A DNA stretch of 64,000 nt from Phlyctochytrium arcticum. Lineage: Eukaryota > Chytridiomycota > Chytridiomycetes > Chytridiales > Chytridiaceae. The number at the start of each line of letters is the position of its first letter. Positions within the stretch are counted from its first letter, which is position 1. Position numbers and translations under genes: made by a program. The notes beneath the pieces were generated by a model. That model did not search any database. It saw nothing but the letters and a program-made list of their open reading frames with translations, and had not been told where the DNA came from. Of this stretch, positions 1 through 12,611 are shown one piece after another. The stretch is taken from contig JAHLKI010000002.1 of NCBI GenBank assembly GCA_025602905.1, forward strand, positions 868,001 through 932,000. Reading direction: 5' to 3'.

Positions 1-65
1 TCTATGAAGGTAGCCCCTATTGAGACGTGCAGCACTTGACGTACTTGAGCTGAACATAAAAGTAG

Positions 66-917
66 GTCAAAGTTAAGAAGCGACACCACAAGGCCGTGCA
101 ACCACGTCCACAGCCTGGTCTCTTAAGCAATCCTATTGCAGAACGTGACCCTTGGACCCTGTGGAAGATGAGCAAGTTCGACAAGGTCGGGCCGCATCTG
201 AACACTTGGCGCGAGTCTGAAGATCCTGCCATGAATTTTGAATCCCAACATCAAAACCCTTTCCGTGTAGTCAATGATAAGTGGCTAGGAGTGCAACCAC
301 GGGAGATGACACGGCCAATATATATGCAGCCTGTCGCGGCAGCTGCAGAGAAGTTGACTAAAGGTCGAAGAACCCCCCAGAAAGCCAAGGCGCGGCAAGA
401 TGAGGGTAAAGTTCGGGGAGGCAAGGAAGTACGGTTTGTAGTAGAAGAATGGAAGGATTCAGCAGGAAACGTACGAACAAGGTCACAACTCCCGAAACCT
501 GGTGAAATTCCGGATGACACTCATCATGAAGCAAGAATTACCACCACCCAGGCTCATATAAGCCCAGCCTATATTGATTCAAAAACTATTCAAACTACTA
601 AAGCAGCTAATGGAAAAATCACTCAGGCCACCGAGATTGCGTCGCATGCTTGCCCCATCGCAGGTACCTCTACTGTGCGAACAACCGAGATCAAGGAAGG
701 CAAGGCCCCAAGAACTACAGTGACGGAAACATCAACGGACCCAGTTACAAAAATGCAATTCGTTGACTCGTACGCCATGGGTGCCGCACCACTCTCGACG
801 GGTAAGCCTGCGCCAGTGACCAGCACAGCGGCGCGAATGGACAAAGTTAAGGCTCTCCCAGGGCTTCCTGCAAAGACCGGCGATTTCACTGCTGTCGCCG
901 GGGCAATTACAGTGTAA
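66..917 (+). CDS. Unrecognised basic, Thr-rich protein; 3' exon, gene probably starts upstream
   Basis: The frame is open from the base after a TAG at 63-65, which could be an intron acceptor, to the stop at 915-917. The first internal ATG is at 168, but the codons before it already read like protein (LLSNPIAERDPWTLWKM), so I think an upstream exon joins here. A possible one is ATG-AAG at 4-9 followed by a GTAGCC donor, or the gene may begin outside the window. The protein has an N-terminal stretch rich in Trp, Asn and Pro, then a basic Lys/Arg segment, then a long Thr/Ala/Lys-rich tail with repeated TT/TK pairs. I see no signal peptide and no membrane segment. I do not recognise a family. 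The short Trp/Pro motifs with a disordered tail would suit a cytoskeletal or axonemal protein, but that is a guess. An AATAAA lies about 105 bases past the stop. Confidence 0.6.
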   Translation, partial: VKVKKRHHKAVQPRPQPGLLSNPIAERDPWTLWKMSKFDKVGPHLNTWRESEDPAMNFESQHQNPFRVVNDKWLGVQPREMTRPIYMQPVAAAAEKLTKGRRTPQKAKARQDEGKVRGGKEVRFVVEEWKDSAGNVRTRSQLPKPGEIPDDTHHEARITTTQAHISPAYIDSKTIQTTKAANGKITQATEIASHACPIAGTSTVRTTEIKEGKAPRTTVTETSTDPVTKMQFVDSYAMGAAPLSTGKPAPVTSTAARMDKVKALPGLPAKTGDFTAVAGAITV

Positions 918-1313
918 AAATTGGGCACCTTGCTGAACCTGCCATAATCTTTTTACAAACAGAGAGTTACGCGCTCGAATCCAGCCCTTATGTTTCTGTG
1001 ATTTAATTGTACAACTGAATGAATAAAAAACCGACCTTCACGAACTTGAAAGTCCCAAAATCTAAATCGCAATGATATGACTACATACACCGTACACCCC
1101 CTTCCACGCCACCGACCTCCATGTCTCCAAACTGAGAAAGAGGGTGATAAATACTATAATTAATGGGTTATGGCAGTGACTGGGACAAACGGGTCCATTC
1201 GTAGTACCATTCCGGGCTTGGAACAGGGGCCGCTCGAAAATCCCTCATTTTCGAGTCTATAACACAAATACGGTGCCTGTCCCATTTGGCCGTTGGGGAA
1301 GCATGGAAGGACA
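918..1313. other. Intergenic between convergent genes
   Basis: About 400 bases between the stop of the first gene and the probable stop of the F-box/LRR gene on the other strand. It holds a poly(A)-signal-like GAATAAA near 1020. I see no coding frame or repeat in it. Confidence 0.6.
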
Positions 1314-3625
1314 CTAGAGATGGATGTCAAATTCATTGTCGTCTAAAATGCAAACGCGTGTGTAAAGACATACCGTTTTTATACCGAGGTTCATCTGCCC
1401 ATGCTCGCAAACCTTCATCAGTGCCGACCCGGATAATTCGTGGAATTACCCTACCATTTCTGCGCCGCCTTGGTTCAGTGCCAAGCAGGCGGTCACATCC
1501 CGAGAGATTGATTCGCTTCAGATGTTTGCCTTGCTTTGCCATAGAGAACACAACCCTTGGATCTACCAAACCATGGCAGTGTGAGACATCCAGCTCAACA
1601 AGTTTGGGAGCAAGCACGGGTAAGACACGCAAGCAGTCATCAGAAAGAACACCGATCTGAGATAGACTAATGCGCTGAAGCGAAGGTGAAGCCAACATTG
1701 CTGCGGCAGAACAAGGTGCAGTCGCTCCCGCACACAGCACGCCTTCTAGTGCCAAAAAATGAGGCCCTGCATGAGGACAGAGTGCTAGCTGCAATTTTTC
1801 TTCCGGGCGTAAGGTCGGGGATGTCAACAAACGGTGCTTGATGTTGGTGAAAGTTTGGTACAAGTTTATTCCACGATTGCATGCCAAACACAAGTTCTGC
1901 AATTTGCGACAATTCATCAAAATGGGAGCTACACCTACTGCAGTAACTTTGCAATGTGACAGGTCTAGGTAGGTAAGCTCGTGACAGTGCTCAGCTAGCG
2001 CCTCCGCAAAGTCGTCATCAACCTGACCTGTAGAGGCCAACACAAGGCGTGAGAGATGAGCCAGGGCCGGGGCAACAATACTCGAAACGGATGGTGAGCC
2101 TGAAATTTCCAAGGTACTGATTGTGGGAAACTTGCGCAGTATCTGCGGCAAATGCGTGTTCATCTCTTCTCCACTGTACATGGAGAGCCCAAGTGTTTTG
2201 AGATTGCCCACAGCCGGTCGCTTCAGGAGGGCTTGCAAAACAGGATTGGGGTTGGCGGAGTCCTCTGCCAAGCCGAAGCGTGGGTATACGAAGCATGGCA
2301 GTTTTATGTGTTCCAGCTTGTGACATTTGGCCAGAATAACGGTGAGAGATTTTTGTGTGAGCATAAAGCTATAGAAAGACAATCAGCCCTGGCCATCATG
2401 CCTCAAGACAGCAGCTATATCCTCACCAGTCTTCGAGATCCAAAGTCCTTAACTCTGTGCAAAAAACGCCCACAAACATGACACCCACGTCGCCAATATT
2501 GCAGGCTGTCATGATTAAATGGATCATGCTTTTGTTGCCTTCCTCTGCTAAAACAGCGATTCCTTTGTCGCCAACGAGTACACAATGAGAGACATCGAGC
2601 CTTTGCAAACGACGACAGCCACGCGCGACTGTGCATATGGCATCATCTGTCACTAGATAGCCATTCGCAAGCGACAAATCCTCCAAGGTCTTGCCGCAGA
2701 ATTTGACTAATGTATTTACAACATCATCCTGCAGCCAGTCTGCACAGTTGGACAGGTCCAATCGGCGCAGATTGCACATTGTTTGCCCAGCCAGCCCCAA
2801 AATATCCTTCCACTTCCGCCTTGCGCTCCACCGATTATATCGTCTTGCTATGCTCACTGGATGTCCCAACTTTGAGGATGTGCCGACTGCCGCAAGCCCG
2901 AGCGAGCCGAGGCGGACGGATGTGACCAAATGCAGACTAGAGGGGGGTGAGTTGTTCCTTTTCTTGGCTTTCGTCCCTTGTCCGGGAGAGCGGCCGAAGA
3001 TTTTGGGTTCAACATTTTTGCAGACCGCAGGCAAATCTTCCATGACCTTGTCTCGGTAGGAAACTGTGGAGATCTCAGGTCCCAAACTGTAATCTTCCGC
3101 TGCAAGCGCCTGATGGATCAACCGTCCTTGACGATGTTTGACGGCTTCTTCCAATATCTTCCCCAATCGCAGCATCGCGCCTGAGGACCACACCTCTACA
3201 GATCCCCACAGTCGCGGCGACAGTATACGATGCCATCGTTTGCATACTAAAGTGCAGCTAGCAAGATCTTTGCTTGGCCTGGACATTAAAGAAAATATCT
3301 CCTCCAATATCTCATCCGGTACACGCATCGCCGCAGGGTAAGTAGGCATGGCATCCTCTTGAAAGGTACTGCTTTGTATTATGTCTTGCCTTTCAGGTGG
3401 GTGAGGCCGCGGCTGGCGACGTAATGTCTTCCATGAAGCAAAGCGAGCGCTTTCAGAAGGTGCCGACGATAGCAGAGGTGCCGTTCGAAGGGAACTCTTT
3501 ATCTTGTAGATCAACGACGGACGAGCATTGTTCTTGATGGATTCACAGGTATGGAAGGGCTGAAACATAGCATTCTCACGGTCATGGATTGTGCTTGAGC
3601 TGTTGCCACCAGAGTGATCTGCCAT
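1314..3625 (-). CDS. F-box/leucine-rich-repeat protein, AMN1/FBXL type
   Basis: Likely a substrate adaptor of an SCF ubiquitin ligase: the F-box binds Skp1 and the LRR horseshoe binds the target. Exon 1 (3625-2427) starts at an ATG. It carries a disordered N-terminus and an F-box at about residues 101-146 (RVPDEILEEIFSLM, then CTLVCKRWHRILSPRLW). Cysteine-containing LRRs follow (LRRLDLSNC, LQRLDVSHC, LRTLDLED). A 58-base GT-AG intron (2426-2369) joins in phase to exon 2, which continues the LRRs (LTYLDLSHC, LVELDVSHC, LKRINLSGCDRL). The 3' end is ambiguous. Reading straight through stops at 1333. Alternatively a GTATGT donor at 1373 and an acceptor at 1343 remove 31 bases and end the protein with DDNEFDIHL at 1314. 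Both keep the frame (744 or 740 residues). The cysteine-rich LRRs resemble the AMN1/FBXL group, but the partner cannot be told from sequence. Confidence 0.85.
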
Positions 3626-4271
3626 GTCTTACACGTGTCGGCCAGATGTCAAAAACTCGGCAATCCTCAAAGACACAGGACGAAACCACTTGAGGAGGCC
3701 AATCTCACGTTGATCCTTTGATAAATTTTCCGACCGAGCGCATCACCTGAGAATACCCGTAAACTGTAATTGCAACAAGTGAATCCGGAGATTTGAGGGT
3801 TCGCGTCAAAAGAAGGATATGGGACACCACTTTAACCAAACGTTGAGGCCCTCACAAAAACTCGAGAATGCAAAGGAGAATGACCTTTTGGGACCATTCT
3901 TTGAGTACAGCTTTCTGACGTGCGAATGAAAGTGTAAAAACGCGCGGGATTTTGTTCGATTTTATCGCGTTACGTAAGCCAAATGCCCGATCTCCAGACG
4001 CGTCGCTGTCGACGCGTTCATTTTCACACGCGATTGTAGATGGCAGGAGGTAGTAGGATTGCAACTACGGGCTTTACACTCGAATTCTTACTGAATCTCC
4101 CAAAATCAACAACTATGCTTACAAGAACGAGTAATGTCGTGTGGCAATGTAACCCTCAACGACTTGTTCTTTTCTAACCGTCCGCGAAATCATCTGAAAA
4201 AAGGGCCAACATTGCAACAGTGTGATCTTGTCAAAATATATACATATGTAACATCTCAATTACCCCCAGCG
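3626..4271. other. Intergenic, nothing recognised
   Basis: About 650 bases between the start of the F-box/LRR gene and the 3' end of the CORVET gene, both on the minus strand. It should hold the F-box gene's promoter. Short open frames here show no protein-like composition and I see no repeat. Confidence 0.5.
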
Positions 4272-7200
4272 CTATATCTCCTTGTTCGCGCCAGAGTGAC
4301 AGTGCAGATGCATGACGCGTCCATTCGCTGAGCGCACAAATACAGTGGGGTCATTGACGATTTTTCCGCATGTCGTGCAAGGCAGACCATTTTCGGTTAT
4401 AACTACAGGAGGAAATCTTTGCATGGTCTGATTGGTTCTGCTCTGTACCTGAAAATGGAGTGTTGGTCGTAGTTCTTCATCATTCACTGCGGATCTTACC
4501 TTAATATGATGCGCACGGGACACGGCACGGATAATTTGCACTTCGCGATGAACGTGCAATGATTTCCGCATAGAAGACGTCAAGTAGCCACTTAGAGCAC
4601 CGACCGACCAGTCGTCTGGTATTATTGCAAGAACCTGGGCAAATTATGTAAAGAAATTGCCCTGGAAACAGATAAGCTGGCAAAAAAAATACCTCCAAGA
4701 TATCAAAGTCCGCAGAATGACGTGTAAGAAGTCTCACAGCTGTTGGCAACATCTTTCCGGCAAGATACATCTTGAATAGAATAAACAAAAGACGTTGGCG
4801 AAGCGACTCTCGCTCCGTTTGAGGTATACTTGAGGTGTTGCCGGACGTGTCATTCCCTACTGCGCGCAGGCAATATTCTTCAGCACTGGAGCCATCTTTC
4901 AAGGCTAAAAATGCTTCCAGGGCCCCGATATGGTCATTTGCCTGAAGAGCCGATTAGATTTAAAGAAGCACGTGGCCATCACTCCCGGACGTACCCGTCC
5001 CAATAAAATGGCACGTGCGGAATGCAAGGAAGTGTGTTGGAGGCGCGTTGATATTGATGAGACGGAATAGTGTATGGATGTGGACAGAAATTTGAGAAGG
5101 TGAAAATGGGTTTGACTCAGTTGGTCAGCCCGGCGAGAAAGGAATGTGGGAAATGTTGGACGTGGTTCGAGCTCCAGATAATCCTGCTCTGCTTAGGTGT
5201 CATTGGGTATTTTGGACAGAAAGGCGCTATCAAAACATACCTGCTTCATCTAGGGCAGCTTGGTTTGCCTCAATTGCTATTTCGTTGATGAAGGACATGG
5301 CAAGCTTTGTATGAGTTTCCTCACTCTGGGACAAAATGAATACGGATTGTAACATATATGATATGTCGGATTTACCTGGTCCCCATGGTCGATTAAATGT
5401 TGTATATATTGCTGGTATGCTTTGGGATCCACGCTTTCAAGTTCGCGCAGCACATCACCTTCCTCGAGCGAGGCGTTGGTAGTGAAAACCTTCAATCCGA
5501 GTTCAAAATCAAACTGGAGAATGTCTTTGCCGTATTCAACGACCATCGAGGGATCTGAGATCCGGGAGATTTTCTCCAACAGCAACGAGGATCCTGGGAA
5601 GTCTGGGTCCTCTAAACGTTTGCTTGCCATACTAATCAAATTCATTAGCGGCTGTATGTGTCTCCTACGATTACCGGCTTACCCGATGTTGAGGCTCAGC
5701 GACTTTTCTAGCAATCCGTGACGTTCGTACAGAATGCTTAACGCATAGAACATCTGGAGGACAGACTCAGCGATCTCTCCGTTCAAAGCGGTTGAATGCG
5801 CCATACCTTTGCACTTTCCAGAAACTCTTCCGCTTCTTCCAAGGGTAGTGCATTGTCGCTTTGCAACATTTTATAAAAGAGTACCCGGTCGGTTCCGGCG
5901 AAGATTTTGAGCAATACCATATCCAGCAACTGTTTGATTTAGCCCCTGTTGCGCGAAATCAAAAACAAGACCATACCTGTTGTTCTGCAACCGCCAAATG
6001 ATCTCGGTGTGATTGTATGTATTTTGCAAATGTTTCCTGTGAACTTCAATTGTACTGCATGTGGCAAAGATACCGAGAAGACTGACAAACCTGCGCATTG
6101 CCTATAAGTGCACCCCGAAATGATTCCAGGGTTTCAGAGTCGGCATCTGGATAGTCTCGAGAGAGACTGTCATCCACTGATGGCTCCTTGTCAGCTAGGC
6201 CCATTCTTCTATTTTGCGCCAGTGACATTACCAATTTGACGGATGGTCCCCAACTGCAACAACAAATCCGACCGTTGATTTCCAACCAATTGTGGGACCT
6301 GGACCGATTGAACCTCACTTTCTTTCGGGGGTATATCGGCCTTTGCAGGTTCGTCAATGTCTCCAGTGGTCTCGGTAGGTCCCTCTGGCACATCAGAAGT
6401 AGCATTGGGCTCAGTACATTCTATGGTCGCTTTGGGCTCCAAGGAATTATCGGGTGCTAATGGTGCTTTTAATTCGTCCTTCGAGGGATCCTCTGTCATG
6501 AGTGTTTCTACAGTTGCTTTCGGCTCCACAAAACTATCATTTGTCGAGGATTCTATTGGCGCCCCTTTTACGAGATCCGGAAACAGTGGTAAGAGGTCGA
6601 TCGGCGAAACATGCGCTTTGTGCATTAAGGAAAATGCTTCTTGGAAAAGTGTGTTTTTGAATTGTATGATTGCTCCTCGACGGTAAAGTTTAATCATTTC
6701 CTCTTCCTGGAATGTGAAATTGTCAATTTCTTCCCATCCTTCTGCAGAGCAGTAGGCCCACCTTCTTGTCTGTATCATTATACTCTTGATTTCGTAGTTG
6801 TTTCGCAAGAGCGAGGGCGCGCTCAACAAATTGAAGGTTGAACAGCTGCTCTACTTGCTCGGTCAGGGACACCATTCGCAAAGCCAGCACCCGGTCTTTA
6901 CAGCCAACCAGCAAGCGGATACTACTTGACGAATTGTATGGATCGCTTGGTAATTCCATCTCGAAAGTCGCTTCAGCAATAAATTGAGGATGGAATGCGG
7001 CAGGAAGAGAGATGCTTTGGATGCGTTGCTGGTTTATCGAATTATGCACTTCTATGGTATTGTTTTTCAACAGAGCAACAACATATGGAAACTGGAATGC
7101 TTAAAATTTGTATTTGGTCAGAGAGGAGCTCACAGCGACCTGACAGTACCACTCACCCAACGACTTTGGGATAGCGCGCCATTCGAGAGTTCCTAAAGAA

Positions 7201-8302
7201 AAATTGATACCTACGCCCGTAATGTCCTAAATTATCGTACCAACCTCTGACTGGTTCGCCGTTCGCGCTAATAAAAAGGCCCAAACCTAAGCCTTGTGGG
7301 GTGGGTGTTGCCAGAAGAAATTCCCCACCATTTACGGCAGCCACTAATGGAGATTGAAGAGCGCGATCGTAAGGAAATAAAGGGGTTATTTCCCGAGTTT
7401 CCAGGTTAATCAATTTGTACTGCTGCTGATCAGCCGCCATTATTCGATTTCCGTGCCGCACTAAAATTTGAGCACCGTCTGGCAGTGGAATCTCCTAAAA
7501 ACAAAATCAGCTCCAGTATAAGGACTGTTTTTCTCTTTGAATCCGCACCCGTTCATTTTCTAGCATGTCGCCAAGATACGAGAGGAGAAGGGACCGCCGC
7601 TTTGCAAAAGCCAATGGCATAGGCGATTGTATTTCTCGGTCGGCACCGAAGCATGTGATGGCTTTTACAGGTTGGGCAATGAGATTCGAGACAGAGGTGA
7701 GGGAGTCCAACTCGAAAAAGTGGGCCGACGCATCTATCCGCGTATAATGCTCAGGAACCTGCAGTGGCTGGATATGTGTTCCTTAGCAATACTGACCGCA
7801 TTGAATAACCAACTTCGATTCTGTTGGCACGGCCAATATCGCATCTACGTGCCTTCTGCCCAAGGCGAGGTGCACCTTTGCGTTCAATGATCCAACCACT
7901 GGAGTCTGAATAGCATTCCTTAGCACGCAGATGTCATGTATTCAGGAAGTAACCCACATCAGCATCGACTACATCTCTCGAAAGGGTATGATGATGGAGA
8001 TGGCCGTCCGATGTTCCAATATATAGGTGAGAGTCTGTAATGCCATTCAGCGTCAGATCGCGCTTCGTTCATGCCATTCTTCAAGGCATACCGCATAATT
8101 CCAGGGCAGTGATAGCGGTGCTGTTCAATTTCGGAGATCCTGGTGCCGTTGGGGTGCTGCTACCACTGGCTGCTTGATTGGCTCCTTTGCCTGTCCTTGT
8201 AAAGATCGTTGACGTTGATCGTTGTGGTTCTGTCACCTCATCCTGCGCATGATTTTTGACTAGTGTTGTGAGCTTGTATGGTGCAAAAGTCCCAGAACTC
8301 AT
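4272..8302 (-). CDS. CORVET tethering subunit, TGFBRAP1/Vps3-like
   Basis: Tethers early endosomes as the Rab5-binding subunit of CORVET. The gene is cut into about ten exons. Exon 1 (8302-8092, ATG then SSGTFAPYKLTTLV) joins across a 57-base intron to exon 2, starting at 8034 with DSHLYIGTSDGHLHHH. These are first blades of a CNH (citron homology) domain, which continues near 7880-7790, 7710-7507 and 7461-7153 (LFPYDRALQSPLVAAVNG, EFLLATP). Helical clathrin-repeat exons follow (about 7070-6209, 5645-5277 with GLKVFTTNASLEEGDV, 4902-4700). The last exon has the Vps39/TGFBRAP1-type zinc-finger tail (CTTCGKIVNDPTVFV, then NGRVMHLHC). Order and motifs match TGFBRAP1 better than Vps39. The exon near 6829-6209 has an acidic, repetitive insert. 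The start shares a 331-base divergent promoter region with glutaminyl-tRNA synthetase. Inner exon edges are approximate. Confidence 0.85.
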
Positions 8303-8633
8303 TTCGAGTCGCTAATGTGGCTCGCCCACCAGAGGTGGGAAGTAATTGCGTCCGGCAAACCGTGATTATATCCTCCTTATTCCCTCCTTTCAGCAAGCAG
8401 AGATCGGAAAAGACTTTCGAGAAATCGCCGTGAGATCGCTGTCTGCCGCTGTCACTGGAATTTGATACCAAGCACGCCGAGCTGTCACTGCCAATGAGTC
8501 ATGTCGGATCCATCCAACTTTTCGAAGTTGTTCAAGTTGCTTCAGAGATCTTGACGAAATCAATAGGATCTCCTGAGGATTTCAGCACTAAAACTATCAA
8601 AAAAGTCCTTCTCCGTCCTAATATCCCGTCGCC
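8303..8633. promoter_or_regulatory. Divergent promoter region, CORVET subunit and GlnRS
   Basis: 331 bases between two start codons pointing away from each other, so both promoters must lie here. I see no clear TATA box. Confidence 0.5.
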
Positions 8634-11129
8634 ATGGCGGACCACCTCGCTGACTTGTTTCAGAAAATCGGTTTGTCAGATGTAAAGGCCAAAGAAACGG
8701 CTGCAAACAAGAAGCTTGCACCCAGGCTCGAGCAAGTTATCCGCGAGGCTGGGGACGAACAGGGAGCCGAACGATCTCTAGGAGCACTCTATTACACTCT
8801 TGCTTCAACGATAACCCCCAAGGCGCAGCCCCATCTGCCCTATATTGCCAAAGCTATCAAGGCCAAAAAGTTGACTACCGGTGACCAAATTGCTGCAGCC
8901 ATCAAATACTCGGAGAAAACTGATCCATCCATTGATGAGGCAAAGTTTGACCAAGAATGTGGTGTTGGTACGACCTTGAAGTGAGATGAATCAAAGAGTT
9001 AAAGCTCATTTTCACGTTCATCTTGTAGGTATTGAGGTTTCCCCAGAGGAGATCAATGAGACCGTGGCCAAGCTTTTCCAAAGGAGATCAAAGGATCTGG
9101 AAGAGAAGCGATACACTATGCTGGGACCACTCTTGGGAGAGTTGCGTACCACCCTAAAGTGGGCAAATCCGCAACTTGTCAAGGAAAAGCTCGACAGGCG
9201 TTTGTTGGCAACATTAGGGCCTAAAGATGAACGCGATAACCCAAAGACAAAGGTATGTGAATCAGGGCTAGATAGACCATCAATCACTAATACTATTCCC
9301 TCTCTCTGTAGAAGAAGCAGGAAAAGAAGGAAAAGGAAGCGGCCAACTCATCTGCCACAAAGAGCTCTGTAAAAGCTGCCCCAACCCCCACGGGTAGCAG
9401 AGTTACTGAAGTTGCGAAGAGCACAAAGTTCATCTTCGAGGGAGAGCTTTCCCGATTGCACAAAGCTGGAGAAAATCCGCAAATCGATCCAAAGCTGATG
9501 CAGGAGCATTTGAAGCGGACTGGCGGAAAAGTCATCACACGATTCCCCCCGGAACCCAACGGTTTCCTGCATATTGGACACGCAAAGGCCATCAACGTCA
9601 ACTTCGGTTTCGCAGCTGCCCACAAGGGAATTACCTACTTGCGATACGATGACACAAATCCCGAAGCTGAAGAGGAGATTTACTTTACATCAATTTTGGA
9701 AACGATTCGCTGGCTCGGCTATGAGCCGTCCGATATCACATACTCTTCCGATCACTTCCAGCGGTTGTATGATCTGGCCGTAGAGCTGATCAAGCGCGAT
9801 AAGGGTTACATCTGTCATTGTACCGGCGAAGAGATCCATGCTCACCGCGGTGGTGATGCCAAGGGACCGCGCACAGAATGCGTTCACCGTAATCGACCGA
9901 TCGAAGAATCGCTTGCAGAGTTCCAAAAGATGAAGGATGGCAAGTACAAAGAGGGGGAGGCGATTTTGCGTATGAAGATGGACATGCAAAACCCAAACCC
10001 GCAGTTCTGGGATTTGGTGGCTTACCGTGTACTCAAAGCACCCCATCATCGCACTGCCGACAAATGGTGCATTTACCCTACGTATGACTTTACCCACTGC
10101 CTGTGCGATTCCTTTGAAGATATTACTCATTCACTTTGCACGACCGAATTTACGCTGTCCCGCGAGTCTTACTACTGGCTAGTTGATGCACTGGGCATTT
10201 ACAAACCTGTGCAGTGGGAATATGGGCGTCTCAACCTTGCGTACACGGTCATGTCAAAACGAAAGCTTAGGAAGCTTGTGGAGGGAAAGTTGGTGAACGG
10301 ATGGGACGATCCTCGTTTGTTTACTATGGCCGGCATCCGTCGTCGCGGTTTCACACCGGAGGCCATTAATGCCTTTGTACGCGAATTGGGCGTGACAACC
10401 GCCAACAGCGTAATTCACCCGGAGCGGCTTGAAAACATCGTACGCGAACACTTGAATGATGTTGCGCCGCGTATCATGCTAATCCTTGAGCCATTGAAAA
10501 TCACCATAACCAACCTTCCGGAAGACCACTTCGAAGAGATTACCCTCCCCAACAAACCTCGTGATGACTCAATGGGCACACATGTTGTCCCATTCACACG
10601 GACCGTTTACATCGACCGCTCCGATTTCCGTGAGCAGGATGATCCAAATTTCTACCGGCTGGCTCCCGGCAAGACTGTTGGCCTGCTGAACGTCGCACAC
10701 CCTATTACCGCCACGGACATCATCAAAGACGCAGCGGGACATGTTGTGGAAGTCAAAGCGCGCTACGAAAATGGACCTGAAGGCACCAAGAAGCCAAAAA
10801 CGTACATTCACTGGATCGCCGAGTCTCCCAAGCACAACTCGCCTGCCAAGGTTGAAGTGCGTCTGTATTCCAACCTTTTCCTTCACGAGAACCCGCAAAG
10901 TGAAAAAGAGGTACCTGGTGGTTGGTTATCAGACATCAACCCCGAATCGCTGGTTGTCGTTCCAGAAGCGTTTGCTGAAGTGGGAATCAATGCGCTCAAT
11001 GTGGAGGATAAGTTCCAAGCCGTACGGACGGGTTACTTTTGCGTCGATAAAGACTCGGATGTAAAAAGCAAACGTTATGTTTTAAACAGGACGGTCAAGC
11101 TGCGCGAGGACAGCAGTAAAGATAAATAA
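8634..11129 (+). CDS. GLN4: Glutaminyl-tRNA synthetase, cytosolic
   Basis: Charges tRNA-Gln with glutamine. Three exons join in frame: 8634-8967, 9029-9252 and 9312-11129, giving about 791 residues. Introns are 61 and 59 bases with GTACGA/TAG and GTATGT/TAG ends. Residues 1-185 form the helical N-terminal domain typical of eukaryotic GlnRS (LFQKIGLSDVKAKETAANKK). A Lys-rich linker follows (KKQEKKEKEAANSS). The class I catalytic core carries the HIGH motif in PEPNGFLHIGHAKA, the tRNA-acceptor contact region LRYDDTNPEAEEE, and the KMSKS counterpart VMSKRKL. The C-terminal beta-barrel anticodon domain ends in a basic tail. The start ATG sits in a CGCCATGG context and begins MADHLADLFQKIG, matching the family N-terminus. 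Codon use in exon 3 is more GC-rich than in neighbours, as expected for a well expressed gene. Confidence 0.96.
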
Positions 11130-11229
11130 GTAGACCGCATTTAGCATTTATCGGCACATCCGTGACCTAATATGACAATTGACACACATATCCATAAACT
11201 TGCACCAGTTTTCTGGTTTTTAACAACAT

Positions 11230-12611
11230 TTATTTGGCAACAGCGACTTTAGACTTAGATCGACTTCTTCCAACTACTTTTTTTATGCAGAATGCACTGG
11301 CAGCGATTGCTATTTTGAAAATGGGAAGGCGCATTGGTATGAATCGTGAGGCTACCAGCTCATTCGACCGCGGCAGAGGTTTCGCTCGATTTGACATGAT
11401 GATGTACTAGCAAATGAAATGAATACAGACAATGACAGACAGCGTATGTAATTTACACTTACAATTGGAAAAAGAATAGCAAATAGGCCTTGGCTCACGA
11501 AGAGGGGGAAGAAGTATGTACAGATTGTGCAAGGCAATCCTGTATGTATTTTTGAGTAAGTGTTTGAGCTCCCTTCCTGGTGCGGACCTCAACATACCAA
11601 AGCCGATGTAATACGCCCATCGTTCTTCAAAATGATCGACCCGCTGCTGAAGTGTCCACCCTTGACTCATCCACTTGTACTCAAAGGAGTAAAAACTAGC
11701 CAACCAGCAAAACGATATAAAGCAGAGAAACGGTCCAACATAAGGTATGAACTTGATCAGGAGGGGGAGGATAAGAAAGTTGAGAAGGAGCAGCGTCCGA
11801 TATGCTTCGCCAGATATCATGGCCAAAAGTCTAGAATCCGCATCAGCATACTGCTGGCGACAGTACGCAAGTCATCAAGATACACTCACTTGTCGTAGTT
11901 CAGCTTCGTGGCCACAGGCTTGCCGACCTGTATACTATACGAGCGGTCCGCGATTTTCTGATACCACATAGCATTTGCTAAGAAACTTATTGCATACATT
12001 GGATATAGCCACAGGACCTGAATTTGAGCAAGATTGGGTCAACCCTCAGAATACTGTGGGAGTTAGTTACTTACATAATAAGCTATTGTGAAGAGTGAAT
12101 CAAGATATGGTGGGTGAGACTGTTGTGTAGCGGAGGAGTAGATGTAGCGGGAAAGCGGGAGTATCAGGGAATGGAAGAGTAACAGGGAACCGAGAAAGAT
12201 AAAGCCGTTGAGAAGCACACATTTGAAGGTGTAAAGTTGAATGGTTTTGGAGCTATTATCCCCAACGAATAACAACGGTCAACTTCATGAACCATTCCAA
12301 CCGTGCTGAAGATTGAAGTCTTACCCATAAATCGTTAACAAAGATGTGGGCCATGCAGACGCATCCTTGATCCCGGCATAAACAAATCCCGCGTGCAGCA
12401 GAACGGCGTCTTTTATGGAGACTACCCGAATTTCCCGACGCTTGAGTGAGGATGAAGGCTTTTCCCCCTTGTTCTCAACCACCTTATCCTCCTTGCGGCT
12501 GGCCCCAGCTGTCGAATTGATGGGGGTTCCCGGTGCGTGTGAAGTTTTGGGCGAGGCCGGCGACGGGGGAGACGCGTTCTTCTTGAGCGCAGAGCGGAGC
12601 GGTCGCTCCAT
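11230..12611 (-). CDS. EI24/Lds2-like multi-pass membrane protein
   Basis: A polytopic membrane protein of the EI24 (etoposide-induced 2.4) family, which sits in the ER in animals and is linked to autophagy. Exon 1 (12611-12325) has a Ser/Pro/Lys-rich cytosolic N-terminus, then KDAVLLHAGFVYAGIKDASAW, the first family motif region. A second exon near 12260-12070 encodes two hydrophobic segments (VLLNGFIFLGSLLLFHSLIL). A short exon near 12020-11890 and one near 11830-11575 follow; the latter has IPYVGPFLCFISFCWLASF and the signature ERWAYYIGFG. A GTATGT intron leads to LPCTICTYFFPLFVSQG at about 11520, and a GTAAGT intron to the last exon, which ends with a basic tail (VVGRSRSKSKVAVAK) at a TAA. 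Reading through these introns gives false C-termini. The gene converges on GlnRS with 100 bases between stops. Confidence 0.85.

Noticed and set aside
7782..7796. A 15-base intron (with an in-frame TAA) in the CORVET gene
   Set aside because: A GTTATT donor at 7809 with either of two downstream acceptors gives ordinary introns of 42 or 51 bases in the same frame.
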